A stretch of DNA of 64,000 bases from Amycolatopsis japonica (GCF_000732925.1 NZ_CP008953.1:1-64000); one strand, 5' to 3'; numbered from the stretch's first letter, positions 1-13,265 are shown. Translations and numbers: made by a program. The notes: generated by a model not told the origin, from the letters alone.

Positions 1-1635
1 GTGTCCGATCACCAGCACAATCTTGGCGTCATCTGGGAACAGGTCGTGCGCGAGCTGTCGGATGGCACCCTCTCCCCGCAGCAGCGCGCCTGGATGCGGG
101 TGACCCGGCCGATCGGCCTCCTCGACGGCACCGCGCTCCTCGCCGCCCCCAGTGACTTCGCCAAGGAAGCGATCGAACGCGCCCTGCGCGGAGCGATCAC
201 CGAAGCCCTTTCGCGCCGGCTCGGCCGCGCGGTCTCGCTCGCGGTGAAGGTCGACAGCACCGAACCCCACACTTCGATGCCCCCGCCCTCGCCCGGCCCT
301 CGCTACGAACCGACGTCACCCAGCCGGGTGGAAAACGGGTCCGGCCCGGTGTCGGGTACTCCTCCGCTGCCCGAGGGTGACGGCATGCTGTCCCCGACCA
401 GGCCCCGGCCCGAGCCTCCGAAGCCGAGGCCGCCGAGGCAGCAGCCGGTGGACAACAGCCTCAACGATGGCGATGACAGCGATGAAGAAGTCGACGAAGA
501 GGGCGAGGCCCTCGCCGCCGTGACCGAGATCTGGCCGACGTTCTCCGGTCAGCCGATCGCGGGCCAGCCCTACACCGCGCCGGCGCAGCCGCAGACGTCG
601 AAGACGAAGCTCAACGAGAAGTACACGTTCGACACCTTCGTCATCGGTGCCTCGAACCGTTTCGCGCACGCGGCCGCGGTCGCCGTCGCCGAAGCGCCGG
701 CGCGCGCGTACAACCCGTTGTTCATCTGGGGAGAGTCCGGACTCGGGAAGACCCACCTGCTGCACGCCGTCGGGCACTACGCCCAGCGGCTGTTCCCCGG
801 CATGCGCGTGCGGTACGTGTCGACCGAAGAGTTCACCAACGACTTCATCAACTCGCTGCGAGACGACCGCAAGGTCGCGTTCCAGCGCCGCTACCGCGAC
901 ATCGACATCCTGCTCGTCGACGACATCCAGTTCCTGGAAGGGAAAGAAGGTACGCAGGAAGAGTTCTTCCACACCTTCAACACCCTCCACAACGCGAACA
1001 AGCAGATCGTCGTCTCCTCCGACCGCCCGCCGAAGCGCCTCGAAACGCTGGAAGACCGGCTGCGCACGCGGTTCGAGTGGGGTCTCATCACCGACATCCA
1101 GCCGCCGGAACTCGAAACGCGTATCGCGATCCTTCGCAAGAAGGCGGCGCAAGACCGGCTCGCGGTTCCCGGTGAGGTCCTGGAGTTCATCGCTTCGCGC
1201 GTCGAAGCGAACATCCGGGAACTCGAAGGCGCGCTCATCCGCGTCACCGCCTTCGCGTCGCTGAACCAGCAGCCGGTCGACGTGGCCCTCGCCGAAATCG
1301 TGCTCCGGGACCTCATCCCGGATTCGCACGCGCCGGAGATCACCGCGCCGACCATCATGGGTGTCACGTCCGAGTTCTTCGACGTGACGCTCGACGACCT
1401 CTGCGGCCCTGGCAAGACGAAGGCGCTCGCCACCGCACGCCAGATCGCGATGTACCTCTGCCGCGAGCTGACCGACATGTCGCTCCCGAAGATCGGGCAG
1501 ACCTTCGGCGGCCGCGACCACACCACCGTCATGCACGCGGACAAGAAGATCCGCAAGGAGATGGCCGAACGACGGCGCATCTACGACCAGGTCCAGGAGC
1601 TGACCTCCAGGATCAAGCAGCGCGCCCGGCAGTAA
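1..1635 (+). CDS. dnaA: Chromosomal replication initiator protein DnaA
   Basis: DnaA is the AAA+ ATPase that binds DnaA boxes and opens oriC. The 544-residue product starts with GTG at base 1. Domain I is seen in the first ~85 residues, followed by a long acidic/proline-rich linker (about 95-200) typical of actinobacteria. The AAA+ module has Walker [12 protein letters not shown] near residue 245 and Walker [10 protein letters not shown] near 303. The C-terminal helix-turn-helix carries the DnaA signature [12 protein letters not shown]. The predicted origin follows directly downstream, as in most actinobacteria. Its promoter lies outside the window. Confidence 0.99.
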   Translation: MSDHQHNLGVIWEQVVRELSDGTLSPQQRAWMRVTRPIGLLDGTALLAAPSDFAKEAIERALRGAITEALSRRLGRAVSLAVKVDSTEPHTSMPPPSPGPRYEPTSPSRVENGSGPVSGTPPLPEGDGMLSPTRPRPEPPKPRPPRQQPVDNSLNDGDDSDEEVDEEGEALAAVTEIWPTFSGQPIAGQPYTAPAQPQTSKTKLNEKYTFDTFVIGASNRFAHAAAVAVAEAPARAYNPLFIWGESGLGKTHLLHAVGHYAQRLFPGMRVRYVSTEEFTNDFINSLRDDRKVAFQRRYRDIDILLVDDIQFLEGKEGTQEEFFHTFNTLHNANKQIVVSSDRPPKRLETLEDRLRTRFEWGLITDIQPPELETRIAILRKKAAQDRLAVPGEVLEFIASRVEANIRELEGALIRVTAFASLNQQPVDVALAEIVLRDLIPDSHAPEITAPTIMGVTSEFFDVTLDDLCGPGKTKALATARQIAMYLCRELTDMSLPKIGQTFGGRDHTTVMHADKKIRKEMAERRRIYDQVQELTSRIKQRARQ

Positions 1636-1658
1636 TCCTCCAGTACACAACGCTTTCA

Positions 1659-1690
1659 GGGGCTCTCACCGTCCAGGTGGGAGCCCCTTC
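1659..1690 (+). terminator. Terminator of dnaA
   Basis: A perfect 12-bp stem (GGGGCTCTCACC / GGTGGGAGCCCC) with a 5-base loop, 24 bases after the dnaA stop and followed by TTCTTC. It separates dnaA transcription from oriC. Confidence 0.85.
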
Positions 1691-1762
1691 TTCGTGTCCA
1701 CATAGGCCCGAACCGCGTGTAGAGCTGCGAAGCACGGGTACACGAGCAGAAGCGGCGAAGGG

Positions 1763-1804
1763 CGCGAAGGAGGCGAAGCGCGCTTGAGTCGCCTTCGCGT
1801 TTTT
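1763..1804 (+). terminator. Possible second terminator at the edge of oriC
   Basis: Arms CGCGAAGG (1763-1770) and CCTTCGCG (1792-1799) are followed by five T residues. The 21-base loop makes it a weaker candidate than the hairpin at 1659. It may simply bound the origin. Confidence 0.4.
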
Positions 1805-2290
1805 CCTTGTGTACAAAGGAATCCACATGCTGTGGGCAGCTTGTGCACAACTCCGGCGGTCGGCGGACCAGCGGCGACGGGATTTCCGTCCACATCGCAC
1901 TCACAGGCGATCCACAGCATTTCCACACCAAGATCCACACGCTGTCCCCAGGTTGCCCACATCTTGTGCACAAGGGTGATGCAGGCTGCACGGATCACTC
2001 TCCCGAGCGATTCCGGTCACGAACGGCGCCCACAACCCTGGGTACAAACCGCCCCACAACTGGGGATAACCGTGGGGACAACTGTGGATGACTGTGGACA
2101 GATCGAGCGCCGCCCGAATCCATCCACGGACGCACCGAGCTGTCCACCGTCCGTACACACCCTGAGTCCACAGGCTCAGAGGCGGCCGGACCTGCGCGAA
2201 CGAGCCTTGTCCACACAATCCACAACGCCTATTACTACTGCTGTCTTTTCTTCTTCTCTAGAAGAGAACAAAACAAAAACAGGCGAAGGA
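1805..2290. other. Chromosomal replication origin oriC with many DnaA boxes
   Basis: The 899-bp gap between dnaA and dnaN holds no credible gene. It contains a dense series of DnaA-box-like 9-mers in both orientations. A perfect actinobacterial box TTGTCCACA lies at 2207-2215. Close variants are at 1886-1894, 1908-1916, 1919-1927, 2164-2172 and 2216-2224 on the plus strand, and at 2083-2090 and 2093-2100 on the minus strand. TTGTGCACAA occurs twice (1841, 1964). The most A/T-rich tract (2231-2280), just after the last boxes, is the best candidate for the unwinding element. It includes the inverted repeat TTCTCT-AGA-AGAGAA at 2254-2268. Placement between dnaA and dnaN is the standard actinobacterial arrangement. 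Confidence 0.93.
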
Positions 2291-2492
2291 CGAATCTGGG
2301 GACAGCCGGTGAGCCGTGTCGTCTTGTCGACAAAAGCAAGGGGAGGCCGAGGTGACGTGGACCCCGGGGACGGCCTAACGTGGGTCCCTGCACCTGGTCT
2401 GCGTGTCGACGTGCGTTCGCGTCCTCGCACGGACCGAACACACCTGCGAGGCACCTGGCCATCGCGCTCTCCGGCCGAGGTGACCCGTTGAG

Positions 2493-2529
2493 CTTTCGAG
2501 CCGTCAGGGGCTCGGCTGTCGAAAGGAAG
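2493..2529 (+). promoter_or_regulatory. Leader hairpin touching the dnaN ribosome binding site
   Basis: CTTTCGA (2493-2499) pairs with TCGAAAG (2519-2525), with an inner GAGCC/GGCTC stem. The 3' arm includes the first bases of the Shine-Dalgarno GAAAGGAAG that serves the dnaN ATG at 2535. The structure could limit dnaN translation. The rest of 2291-2492 holds presumed dnaN promoter sequence, with no element I can assign. Confidence 0.4.
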
Positions 2530-2534
2530 CGCGC

Positions 2535-3668
2535 ATGAAGATCCGCGTCGAGCGTGACGGGCTGGCCGACGCCGTCGCGTGGGTGGCGAGAAGCCTCCCG
2601 TCGCGGCCTCCGGTCCCGGTTCTGGGCGGTGTCCTGCTCGATGCTGGATCCGACGGGACGAGTGACGCCCTCACCGTCTCCGGATTCGACTACGAGGTCT
2701 CCGCCACGGTCGGCGTCCCGGCCACCATCGCCGACGGCGGCCGTCTGCTGGTCTCCGGCCGTCTGCTGGCCGACATCACCAAGTCGCTGCCCGCGCAGCC
2801 GGTCGAGATCTCCGTCGACGGCGCCCGCGCGACCATCACCTGCGGCTCCGCGCGCTTCTCCCTGCCGACCATGCCGGTCGAGGACTACCCGCAGCTCCCG
2901 TCCCAGCCCGCCTTCGCCGGCGAACTCACCGGTGACGCGTTCGGCCAGGCCGTCACCCAGGTCGTCGTCGCCGCGGGCAAGGACGACACCCTCCCGATGC
3001 TGACCGGGATGCGCCTGGAGATCTCCGGCTCCTCGCTGACCCTGGTCGCCACCGACCGCTTCCGGCTCGCGATGCGCGAGTTCACCTGGGAGCCGGCCGA
3101 GGGTCTGTCCGACGCCGCCGTGCTCGTCCCGGCGCGCACGCTCGCCGAGGCCGCGAAGACGCTCGGCGCCAGCGGCGCCAAGATCCGGCTCGCGCTCGCC
3201 AGCGGCGAAGGCCTGCTCGGTCTCTCCGGTTCCGGTCGCTACACCACGACCCGCCTCCTCGACGCGGAGTTCCCGCCGTACCGGCAGCTGCTGCCCGCGC
3301 AGCACACGTCGCGCGCGGTCATCGAGGTCTCCGCGCTCGCCGAGTCCATCAAGCGTGTTTCGCTCGTCGCCGAGCGTGGCACCCAGGTGCGGCTGGAGTT
3401 CAACGACGGTTCGCTGCGGCTCTCCGCCGGTGGCGACGACGAGGGTTCGGCCGAGGAAGAGCTTCAGGTCGACTACGAGGGTGAGCCGGTGACCATCGCG
3501 TTCAACCCGGGTTACCTCGTCGACGGGCTCGGCGCGCTGAACGCGAACCGGGCGGAACTGACGTTCACCACCCCGAACCGGCCGGCGCTGATCAAGCCCG
3601 CCGACGAGGAGGGCAACGTCGTCCCCGGCTACCTGTACCTCCTGATGCCGGTTCGCCTCCCGGGCTGA
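2535..3668 (+). CDS. dnaN: DNA polymerase III beta subunit (sliding clamp)
   Basis: The product is the ring-shaped processivity clamp that tethers DNA polymerase III to DNA and is a docking hub for repair proteins. At 377 residues it has normal length and the three-domain beta-clamp layout: an N-terminal domain starting [13 protein letters not shown], a middle domain with [10 protein letters not shown] and [11 protein letters not shown], and the C-terminal end [12 protein letters not shown]. The ATG at 2535 is preceded by GAAAGGAAG. The gene begins the downstream run dnaN-gnd-recF, separated from gnd by 37 bases. Confidence 0.99.
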   Translation: MKIRVERDGLADAVAWVARSLPSRPPVPVLGGVLLDAGSDGTSDALTVSGFDYEVSATVGVPATIADGGRLLVSGRLLADITKSLPAQPVEISVDGARATITCGSARFSLPTMPVEDYPQLPSQPAFAGELTGDAFGQAVTQVVVAAGKDDTLPMLTGMRLEISGSSLTLVATDRFRLAMREFTWEPAEGLSDAAVLVPARTLAEAAKTLGASGAKIRLALASGEGLLGLSGSGRYTTTRLLDAEFPPYRQLLPAQHTSRAVIEVSALAESIKRVSLVAERGTQVRLEFNDGSLRLSAGGDDEGSAEEELQVDYEGEPVTIAFNPGYLVDGLGALNANRAELTFTTPNRPALIKPADEEGNVVPGYLYLLMPVRLPG

Positions 3669-3705
3669 CCGGCCTCCACTTCTGTTCGCACCAAAGGGGA
3701 TCTTC

Positions 3706-4596
3706 ATGGCTCAGCTGGGACTCATCGGCCTCGGCAAAATGGGGTTCAACATGCGTGAGCGGCTGCGCGCGGCCGGTCACGAGGTGGTCGGCTACGACCG
3801 CAACCCCGACGTCACCGACTCCACCTCACTCGAGGACATGGTGTCCAAACTGGACGGTCCCAGGATCGTCTGGATCATGGTGCCCGCCGGCGAACCGACG
3901 CGGCAGACCGTCGCGGAGCTCGGCAACCTGCTGTCCGAGGGCGACCTCGTGATCGACGGCGGCAACTCGAAGTACACCGACGACCGGATCAACGCGGACC
4001 TGCTCGCCGCGAAGAAGATCGGTTACCTCGACTGCGGGGTTTCCGGTGGCGTGTGGGGCAAGGACAACGGCTACGGCCTGATGGTCGGCGGCGCGGCTTC
4101 GGACGTCGAGAAGGCCATGCCGATCTTCGACGCGCTTCGTCCCGAGGGTCCGCGTGACGAGGGCTTCTCGCACGCCGGCGCCGTCGGCTCGGGTCACTAC
4201 GCGAAGATGATCCACAACGGCATCGAGTACGGCATGATGCAGGCCTTCGCCGAAGGCTTCGAGCTGCTCGAAGCCGCGAAGGTCGTCGAGAACGTGCCCG
4301 CGGTGATCAAGGGCTGGCAGCGGGGGACCGTCGTCCGCTCGTGGCTGCTCGACCTGCTGGTCCGCGCGCTCGACGAGGACCCGGAGCTGGACGACCTCGA
4401 GGGCTACGTCGAGGATTCCGGCGAAGGCCGGTGGACTCTCGAAGAGGCGATCAACAACGCGGTCCCGGCGCCGGTCATCTCGGCCGCGCTGTTCGCCCGG
4501 TTCGCCTCGCGCCAGGAGGACTCCGCCGCGATGCGGGCCGTCGCCGCGCTGCGCAACCAGTTCGGCGGGCACTCGGTCAAGAAGGCCGGCGACTAG
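3706..4596 (+). CDS. gnd: 6-phosphogluconate dehydrogenase, short decarboxylating type
   Basis: The enzyme oxidatively decarboxylates 6-phosphogluconate to ribulose 5-phosphate in the pentose phosphate pathway, producing reduced cofactor. The 296-residue length and the GVSGGVWG motif identify the short Gnd form rather than the ~470-residue form. The Rossmann motif GLIGLGKMG is at residues 5-13. The catalytic segment KMIHNGIEYGMMQ is near residue 167, with the Lys and Asn expected for this family. Cofactor preference (NAD or NADP) cannot be read safely. It lies between dnaN and recF, as in many actinobacteria. SD AAAGGGGA precedes the ATG. Confidence 0.95.
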   Translation: MAQLGLIGLGKMGFNMRERLRAAGHEVVGYDRNPDVTDSTSLEDMVSKLDGPRIVWIMVPAGEPTRQTVAELGNLLSEGDLVIDGGNSKYTDDRINADLLAAKKIGYLDCGVSGGVWGKDNGYGLMVGGAASDVEKAMPIFDALRPEGPRDEGFSHAGAVGSGHYAKMIHNGIEYGMMQAFAEGFELLEAAKVVENVPAVIKGWQRGTVVRSWLLDLLVRALDEDPELDDLEGYVEDSGEGRWTLEEAINNAVPAPVISAALFARFASRQEDSAAMRAVAALRNQFGGHSVKKAGD

Positions 4597-4605
4597 GCAA
4601 GCGGG

Positions 4606-5760
4606 TTGTACTTAAGACATCTGCAGGTCACCGACTTCCGGTCCTGGCCACAAGCCGATCTCGCGCTCGAACCCGGCCCGACCGTCCTCGTCGGACAGAA
4701 CGGCCGCGGCAAGACGAACCTCCTCGAGGCGATCGGCTACATCGCGACCCTGGGCTCGCACCGCGTCGCGACCGACGCGCCGTTGGTGCGGCACGGGTGC
4801 GAACGCGCGCTGATCAGGGTCGCGGTGGTCAACGAGGACCGCGAGCTGACGGTCGAGCTGGAGATCACGCCCGGCAAGGCGAACCGCGCGCGGGTCAACC
4901 GCGGCGCGGTCGGCAAGCCCCGCGACGTACTCGGGATCCTGCGCACGGTGCTGTTCTCCCCGGAGGATCTGGCACTGGTGCGCGGGGATCCCGGGGAGCG
5001 CCGTCGGTTCATGGACGAACTCCTCGTGCTGCGCGCTCCCCGGTACGCCGGGGTCCGCGCCGATTACGAGAAGGTGCTGAAGCAGCGGAACGCCTTGCTG
5101 AAGACAGCCGGCAAGCGGCGTACGGGGCGCGAAGACCCGTACGCGTTGTCGACGCTCGACGTCTGGGACGACCACTTGTCGGTGGCGGGGGCCGCGTTGC
5201 TGGCGGCCCGGCTCAACCTGATCGCCGACCTCGCGCCGTACGCGGCCTCCGCGTACATGGGGGTCGCGCCCGATTCGAGACCGGCGAAGATCGCGTACAA
5301 GTCGAGCCTGGGCGAAGCGATGCCAGAGGGCTACGGCACTCCGGACGGTCCTCGCGCCGACCAAGCGGTCCTCAAAGAAGTGCTGGTCGAAGCGCTGAAA
5401 CGGTCGCGGAACCTGGAGCTCGAACGCGGGGTGAGCATGGTCGGCCCGCACCGGGACGAGCTCGATCTCATCCTCGGCGAAGCGCCGGCGAAGGGCTACG
5501 CGAGCCATGGGGAGTCCTGGTCGTTCGCCCTCGCGTTGCGTCTGGGAAGCTACGAGCTCCTGCGTGGCGAGGCCGGGGAACCGGTGCTTCTGCTGGATGA
5601 TGTGTTCGCCGAGCTGGACCGGCGTCGCCGGGCCCGGCTGGCGGAGGTGGCGGCAGGCGCCGAGCAGGTGCTGGTGACCGCCGCCGTGGACGAGGACGTG
5701 CCCGCCGAACTGGCCGGACATCGCTTCCTCGTGGCGGATGGTGAGATCAACCGAGGGTGA
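4606..5760 (+). CDS. recF: DNA replication and repair protein RecF
   Basis: RecF is an SMC-like ATPase that helps load RecA at gaps behind stalled forks. The 384-residue product starts with TTG at 4606, nine bases after gnd, giving [14 protein letters not shown], the conserved RecF N-terminus. Walker A is [14 protein letters not shown] near residue 33. The C-terminal signature and Walker B are seen in SFALALRLG and [11 protein letters not shown]. Spacing implies co-transcription with gnd. The TTG start may keep expression low. The 3' end is close to a DnaA-box site. Confidence 0.97.
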   Translation: MYLRHLQVTDFRSWPQADLALEPGPTVLVGQNGRGKTNLLEAIGYIATLGSHRVATDAPLVRHGCERALIRVAVVNEDRELTVELEITPGKANRARVNRGAVGKPRDVLGILRTVLFSPEDLALVRGDPGERRRFMDELLVLRAPRYAGVRADYEKVLKQRNALLKTAGKRRTGREDPYALSTLDVWDDHLSVAGAALLAARLNLIADLAPYAASAYMGVAPDSRPAKIAYKSSLGEAMPEGYGTPDGPRADQAVLKEVLVEALKRSRNLELERGVSMVGPHRDELDLILGEAPAKGYASHGESWSFALALRLGSYELLRGEAGEPVLLLDDVFAELDRRRRARLAEVAAGAEQVLVTAAVDEDVPAELAGHRFLVADGEINRG

Positions 5761-5815
5761 TCCCGCGAAGTGGACACCCCGGGTGATCGGCGCCACAGCA
5801 GTTGCCCACCGATCT

Positions 5816-5844
5816 GGGGACAAACCTGTGGACAGTGTGGATAA
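5816..5844 (-). promoter_or_regulatory. DnaA boxes between recF and the DUF721 gene
   Basis: TGTGGATAA at 5836-5844 is a perfect DnaA box (TTATCCACA on the minus strand). TGTGGACA at 5827-5834 (TGTCCACA) lies two bases before it. A weaker TGGGGACAA (TTGTCCCCA) is at 5816-5824. The site is about 3.5 kb from oriC and in sequence with unusually low third-position GC and an in-frame TTA codon, which argues that it is intergenic. It may control the downstream genes or act with oriC. Confidence 0.6.
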
Positions 5845-5902
5845 CACCGTGAACGCGTTATCGCCCCGCGTGACCAAGGGGCCTGATAAGCGGCTTGACA
5901 CC

Positions 5903-5930
5903 CCTCACGCGGGTGGTAACCCGAGTGAGG
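5903..5930 (+). promoter_or_regulatory. Hairpin overlapping the ribosome binding site of the DUF721 gene
   Basis: CCTCACGCGGGT (5903-5914) pairs with ACCCGAGTGAGG (5919-5930) over a GGTA loop with one mismatch. The 3' arm supplies the GAGG that would serve as Shine-Dalgarno for the TTG at 5936. No T-run follows, so an attenuator or translation gate is likelier than a terminator. Confidence 0.45.
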
Positions 5931-5935
5931 GAGCC

Positions 5936-6526
5936 TTGTTCGATACGCGGAGTGATCGCCCCTCGGTATCGAACGGCTCAACCGATACCGAAAGCAAAGA
6001 ACCGACTACGGGTCGTGATCTTGCTCGGGCGGCTCTCGACGCCGCGAAGGCCAAAGCGAAGGCCCGCGGGGTTGAACCGGGCGTGCGCCGCGGCCGTATC
6101 ACCGGAGGGGGAGCCGGTTCGGTCGGCCAAAGCCCGCGACGTCGTCGCTGGTCAGGGCCGGGTGCCGACGCACGCGACCCGCAACCGCTCGGCAGGCTCG
6201 CCTCCCGGATCGCCGTCGACCGCGGCTGGAACACGCGGCTGGCGAACGGTCAGGTCTTCGGCCACTGGGCCCGCCTGGTGGGTGAAGAGGTCGCTGAACA
6301 CGCTCAGCCAGTGGCCTTGAAGGACGGCGAGCTGACCGTCCGCGCGAGTTCGACGGCGTGGGCGACGCAGCTTCGCCTGCTTCAGGGGCAGCTGCTGGCG
6401 AAGATCGCCAAGGGCGTCGGGAACGGCGTGGTGAAGAAGATGCGGATCCAAGGGCCGACGGCGCCCAGCTGGCGGAAAGGGCCGCGGCACGTCCCGGGAC
6501 GTGGCCCGCGTGACACGTACGGCTGA
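5936..6526 (+). CDS. DUF721 (DciA-related) protein, Rv0004 homologue
   Basis: The C-terminal ~120 residues, from [18 protein letters not shown] to [17 protein letters not shown], closely match the mycobacterial Rv0004 protein that sits between recF and gyrB. The family (DUF721) includes DciA, a loader or activator of the replicative helicase DnaB. The N-terminus is lysine/alanine-rich and poorly conserved. The start is uncertain. TTG at 5936 has GAGG five to six bases upstream and gives 196 residues, close to the mycobacterial length. GTG at 5828 or ATG at 5738 (overlapping recF) are alternatives, but they include a TTA codon and the DnaA boxes. Confidence 0.88.
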   Translation: MFDTRSDRPSVSNGSTDTESKEPTTGRDLARAALDAAKAKAKARGVEPGVRRGRITGGGAGSVGQSPRRRRWSGPGADARDPQPLGRLASRIAVDRGWNTRLANGQVFGHWARLVGEEVAEHAQPVALKDGELTVRASSTAWATQLRLLQGQLLAKIAKGVGNGVVKKMRIQGPTAPSWRKGPRHVPGRGPRDTYG

Positions 6527-6633
6527 CCCGAGTTGCGCTTCGCCGCGACAGTGCCCATTAAAGCGCCGAGAACGCCTTCAGAGTGCTTCGCGAACGTCAA
6601 GACTCTTCTTCGAACGAATTAGCGCGCCTGTGA

Positions 6634-8700
<2,067 letters not shown>

Positions 8701-8752
8701 GCGTCCCCGTTCCTCTTTGTCCCCTTAGGACTGCTCCCACGAGAAGGACCTC

Positions 8753-11278
<2,526 letters not shown>

Positions 11279-11314
11279 ACGACGCCCCACGTACTGGGTA
11301 AGGACTGACACCTC

Positions 11315-12001
11315 GTGACACCATCCGAGAAGCCCGAAGCAGGCGGCGCGCAGGCGGGTTCTTCGAGCCCACCCTGGCAGCGTGACAGCGGCGCCGGGGA
11401 ACCCGAAGGCTCCAGCGAGCAGACGGTCTCGGTGTCTTCGGTCGCCACCGAAGACGTGGCCCACTCGGAACCGAAGCGGGACGCGACAACCGTGACCGAC
11501 TATCACGGGGTAAGCGGCACAGCCGCGAAGAGGCTCTTCGGCGACAGCGGAGAGGGCGAGCCCGCCCCCTCCGCCATCCCGTCGGCCTCCCGCACCCGTG
11601 CCGCCCCCACCGCGCTCCGCCGCCCCGGCCGCGGACCGCGTCGCGCCAGCCTGCAGATCAAACGCTTCGACCCCTGGTCGGTGCTGAAACTGTCCCTCGT
11701 CCTCGGCGTCGCGCTGTTCTTCGTGTGGCTCGTCGCCGTCGGCGTCCTCTACACCGTCCTCGACGGCATGGGCGTCTGGGACAAACTCAACGGGACCTAC
11801 TCGTCGCTCGTCGGCGGAGAAGGGGCCGACGCGCCGGCCGACCCGTTGATCAGCGCCGGCCGCGTCTTCGGGATCGCGGCCATCCTCGGCGCCATCAACA
11901 TCGTGCTGATCTCGGCGCTGGCCACCGTCAGCGCCTTCATCTACAACGTCTCCGCCGACCTCGCCGGAGGCCTGGAAGTGACCCTTTCCGAACGAGAGTG
12001 A
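11315..12001 (+). CDS. DUF3566 membrane protein, Rv0007 homologue
   Basis: This 228-residue protein has a disordered Ser/Pro/Glu-rich N-terminal half (1-110) and a C-terminal DUF3566 domain beginning RRASLQIKRFDPWSVLKLSL. The domain has two membrane segments, around VLGVALFFVWLVAVGVLY and IAAILGAINIVLISALAT. It is the usual third gene after gyrBA in actinobacteria. Function is unknown; mycobacterial relatives are linked to cell-envelope processes only by context. It starts with GTG at 11315, after AAGGA, 36 bases from gyrA, so it is probably in the gyr operon. Confidence 0.93.
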   Translation: MTPSEKPEAGGAQAGSSSPPWQRDSGAGEPEGSSEQTVSVSSVATEDVAHSEPKRDATTVTDYHGVSGTAAKRLFGDSGEGEPAPSAIPSASRTRAAPTALRRPGRGPRRASLQIKRFDPWSVLKLSLVLGVALFFVWLVAVGVLYTVLDGMGVWDKLNGTYSSLVGGEGADAPADPLISAGRVFGIAAILGAINIVLISALATVSAFIYNVSADLAGGLEVTLSERE

Positions 12002-12006
12002 CCCGG

Positions 12007-12037
12007 TTGCAGGGCGTCGAAAGACGTCCTGTAATCT
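12007..12037 (+). promoter_or_regulatory. Promoter of tRNA-Ile
   Basis: TTGCAG (12007-12012) and TAATCT (12032-12037) are separated by 19 bases, with the tRNA starting 12 bases later. The -10 is strong and the spacer is long and contains the hairpin at 12010. Confidence 0.5.
12010..12031 (+). terminator. GAAA-loop hairpin ending the gyr operon
   Basis: CAGGGCGTC and GACGTCCTG form a 9-bp stem with one G-U pair and a GAAA tetraloop, eight bases after the DUF3566 stop. It lies between the -35 and -10 elements of the tRNA-Ile promoter. No T-run follows, only TAATCTTCT. Confidence 0.55.
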
Positions 12038-12048
12038 TCTCCTCGTTC

Positions 12049-12122
12049 GGGCCCATAGCTCAGGCGGTTAGAGCGCTTCGCTGATAACGAAGAGGTCCCA
12101 GGTTCAAGTCCTGGTGGGCCCA
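12049..12122 (+). tRNA. tRNA-Ile (anticodon GAT)
   Basis: A 74-base cloverleaf with acceptor GGGCCCA/TGGGCCC and discriminator A. The anticodon arm is CTTCG-CTGATAA-CGAAG (anticodon GAT) and the T arm is CCAGG-TTCAAGT-CCTGG. The CCA end is not encoded. This tRNA follows the gyr genes in mycobacteria as well. Confidence 0.98.
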
Positions 12123-12130
12123 CCCGGTTG

Positions 12131-12170
12131 GCCCGGTCGTGTTTGTGGAAATCACAAACCGCGACCGGGC
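12131..12170 (+). terminator. Terminator of tRNA-Ile
   Basis: GCCCGGTCG (12131-12139) pairs with CGACCGGGC (12162-12170), with an inner GTTTGTG/CACAAAC stem and a GAAAT loop. It is followed by GTTTGTCATTTCT. It starts eight bases after the tRNA. Confidence 0.9.
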
Positions 12171-12181
12171 GTTTGTCATTT

Positions 12182-12241
12182 CTGGGGGTCGAACCCCCAG
12201 ACCCCCGCCAGGGAGGGCTTCGCCCCCCTGGACCCCCCAGC
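12182..12241. repeat. Tandem G/C hairpin repeat beside tRNA-Ile
   Basis: Two hairpins in tandem, each followed by a C-tract. The first is CTGGGGGT-CGA-ACCCCCAG (12182-12200) then ACCCCCGCC. The second is CCAGGG...TTCG...CCCTGG (12208-12231) then ACCCCCCAGCG. A copy of the first unit lies at 48893 beside tRNA-Leu. The remainder of the gap, to 12364, shows only a presumed promoter for the next gene. Confidence 0.75.
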
Positions 12242-12364
12242 GTTGGGGCGCGTGGTCGTTGTGGCCGCGGTGGCCCATTGCCGTGGGGGACGGTTCCACG
12301 TGGAACGTGGTGCAGTAGCATCGGTGGGTAAGCGGAGCAACTCGGCGGAAAGAGGGGGCTTCTG

Positions 12365-12553
12365 ATGAAGAAGCTGTTGGCACTCGCGGTCATCGCGGGC
12401 GGCGTGCTGTTCGTGATCAAGCGCAACAAGGCCGCCAAGGCCGAGGCCGACCTCTGGCGTGAGGCCACCGCTCCCACCGAGCGTCCGCTGGGATCCGCCT
12501 CCACCAACGGAAGCGCTCCGGCCAAGGCCGCGGACGCGTCCCGCAACAACTGA
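12365..12553 (+). CDS. DLW-39 family small protein
   Basis: A 62-residue protein starting MKKLLALAVIAGGVLFVIKR, a single membrane helix with a short basic flank. The family name motif DLW occurs in AEADLWREAT at about residues 27-36. A Thr/Ser/Ala-rich tail follows. Members of this small actinobacterial family are commonly found between the Ile and Ala tRNAs near the gyr genes. No function is established. GAAAGAGGGGG precedes the ATG. Confidence 0.9.
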   Translation: MKKLLALAVIAGGVLFVIKRNKAAKAEADLWREATAPTERPLGSASTNGSAPAKAADASRNN

Positions 12554-12590
12554 TTTCGGCGCAGGCGGTTATCATGATCGCCTGCGATCC

Positions 12591-12663
12591 GGGGCTGTAG
12601 CTCAATTGGTAGAGCACTGCCTTTGCAAGGCAGGGGTCAGGGGTTCGATTCCCCTCAGCTCCA
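12591..12663 (+). tRNA. tRNA-Ala (anticodon TGC)
   Basis: A 73-base cloverleaf with acceptor GGGGCTG/CAGCTCC, including the G3:U70 pair that specifies alanine. The anticodon arm is CTGCC-TTTGCAA-GGCAG and the T arm AGGGG-TTCGATT-CCCCT. CCA is not encoded. A 7-bp inverted repeat (GCAGGCG/CGCCTGC, 12561-12585), which may end the DLW-39 transcript, stops just before it. Confidence 0.98.
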
Positions 12664-12673
12664 CTCCGAAAAC

Positions 12674-12711
12674 CGAGAAGGCCACCCGTACCGCGGGTGG
12701 CCTTCTCGTTT
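12674..12711 (+). terminator. Terminator of tRNA-Ala
   Basis: A perfect 15-bp stem (CGAGAAGGCCACCCG / CGGGTGGCCTTCTCG) with a 5-base loop, followed by TTT and located 11 bases after the tRNA. Confidence 0.93.
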
Positions 12712-12727
12712 CCACCAGAATGCGCGC

Positions 12728-13168
12728 ATGGGTGTTCTCTTCGACTACTTCGCCGCGCCGGACAACGACGCCGCGGCCGCCACGATCGACCTCGTCGGAG
12801 GGCCGTCCGAGGCGTCCTTGCCGACCGTCCAGCTCAAGGGTGTGGACCCGTTCGTGCAGCTGGGCACGCTGGAATCCTTGCTGACCGGGGTCGACTACGA
12901 CACCGTCATCGGCCGCTCCATCGAACCTGTCGCCATGGCCGATGACGGTGCGCTCCTGGTCGTCGCGCTGACCGAAGAGCTGGCTACCACGCTGTCCGAC
13001 GCCGACGAGGCTCGCCTGCGCGAGGTGGCCGAACCCTGGTCCCGCACCGAGGAGTTCGGCGGCGAGGCCGACCCCGCCGACTTGGCCGACGTGCTGACCG
13101 GCCTCGCGGAACTCGCCCGCGACGCCAAGACCCGGGGTGATCACCTCTACTGCTGGGTCTGCGTCTGA
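12728..13168 (+). CDS. Hypothetical protein, MGVLFDYF-type
   Basis: A 146-residue acidic, soluble protein with no signal peptide or membrane helix. It starts MGVLFDYFAAPDNDAAA and ends DHLYCWVCV, where the two Cys residues of the CWVC motif could bind a metal or form a disulfide. I do not recognise a named domain, but the N-terminus resembles uncharacterised actinobacterial proteins. No clear Shine-Dalgarno precedes the ATG at 12728. It is transcribed toward the type VII-like triad but separated from it by 97 bases. Confidence 0.75.
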   Translation: MGVLFDYFAAPDNDAAAATIDLVGGPSEASLPTVQLKGVDPFVQLGTLESLLTGVDYDTVIGRSIEPVAMADDGALLVVALTEELATTLSDADEARLREVAEPWSRTEEFGGEADPADLADVLTGLAELARDAKTRGDHLYCWVCV

Positions 13169-13265
13169 GTGGTGACGTTCGTCACCGTACGCGGATGACG
13201 AAGTCGCGCGCCCAGCCAAGTCAACGCTGCTTACATGGGGGTGGAATCCGGACAGCGAGGTGAAC

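Noticed and set aside
2254..2268. TTCTCT-AGA-AGAGAA as a separate regulatory element
   Set aside because: It is within the A/T-rich part of oriC and is described there; no independent evidence for another role.
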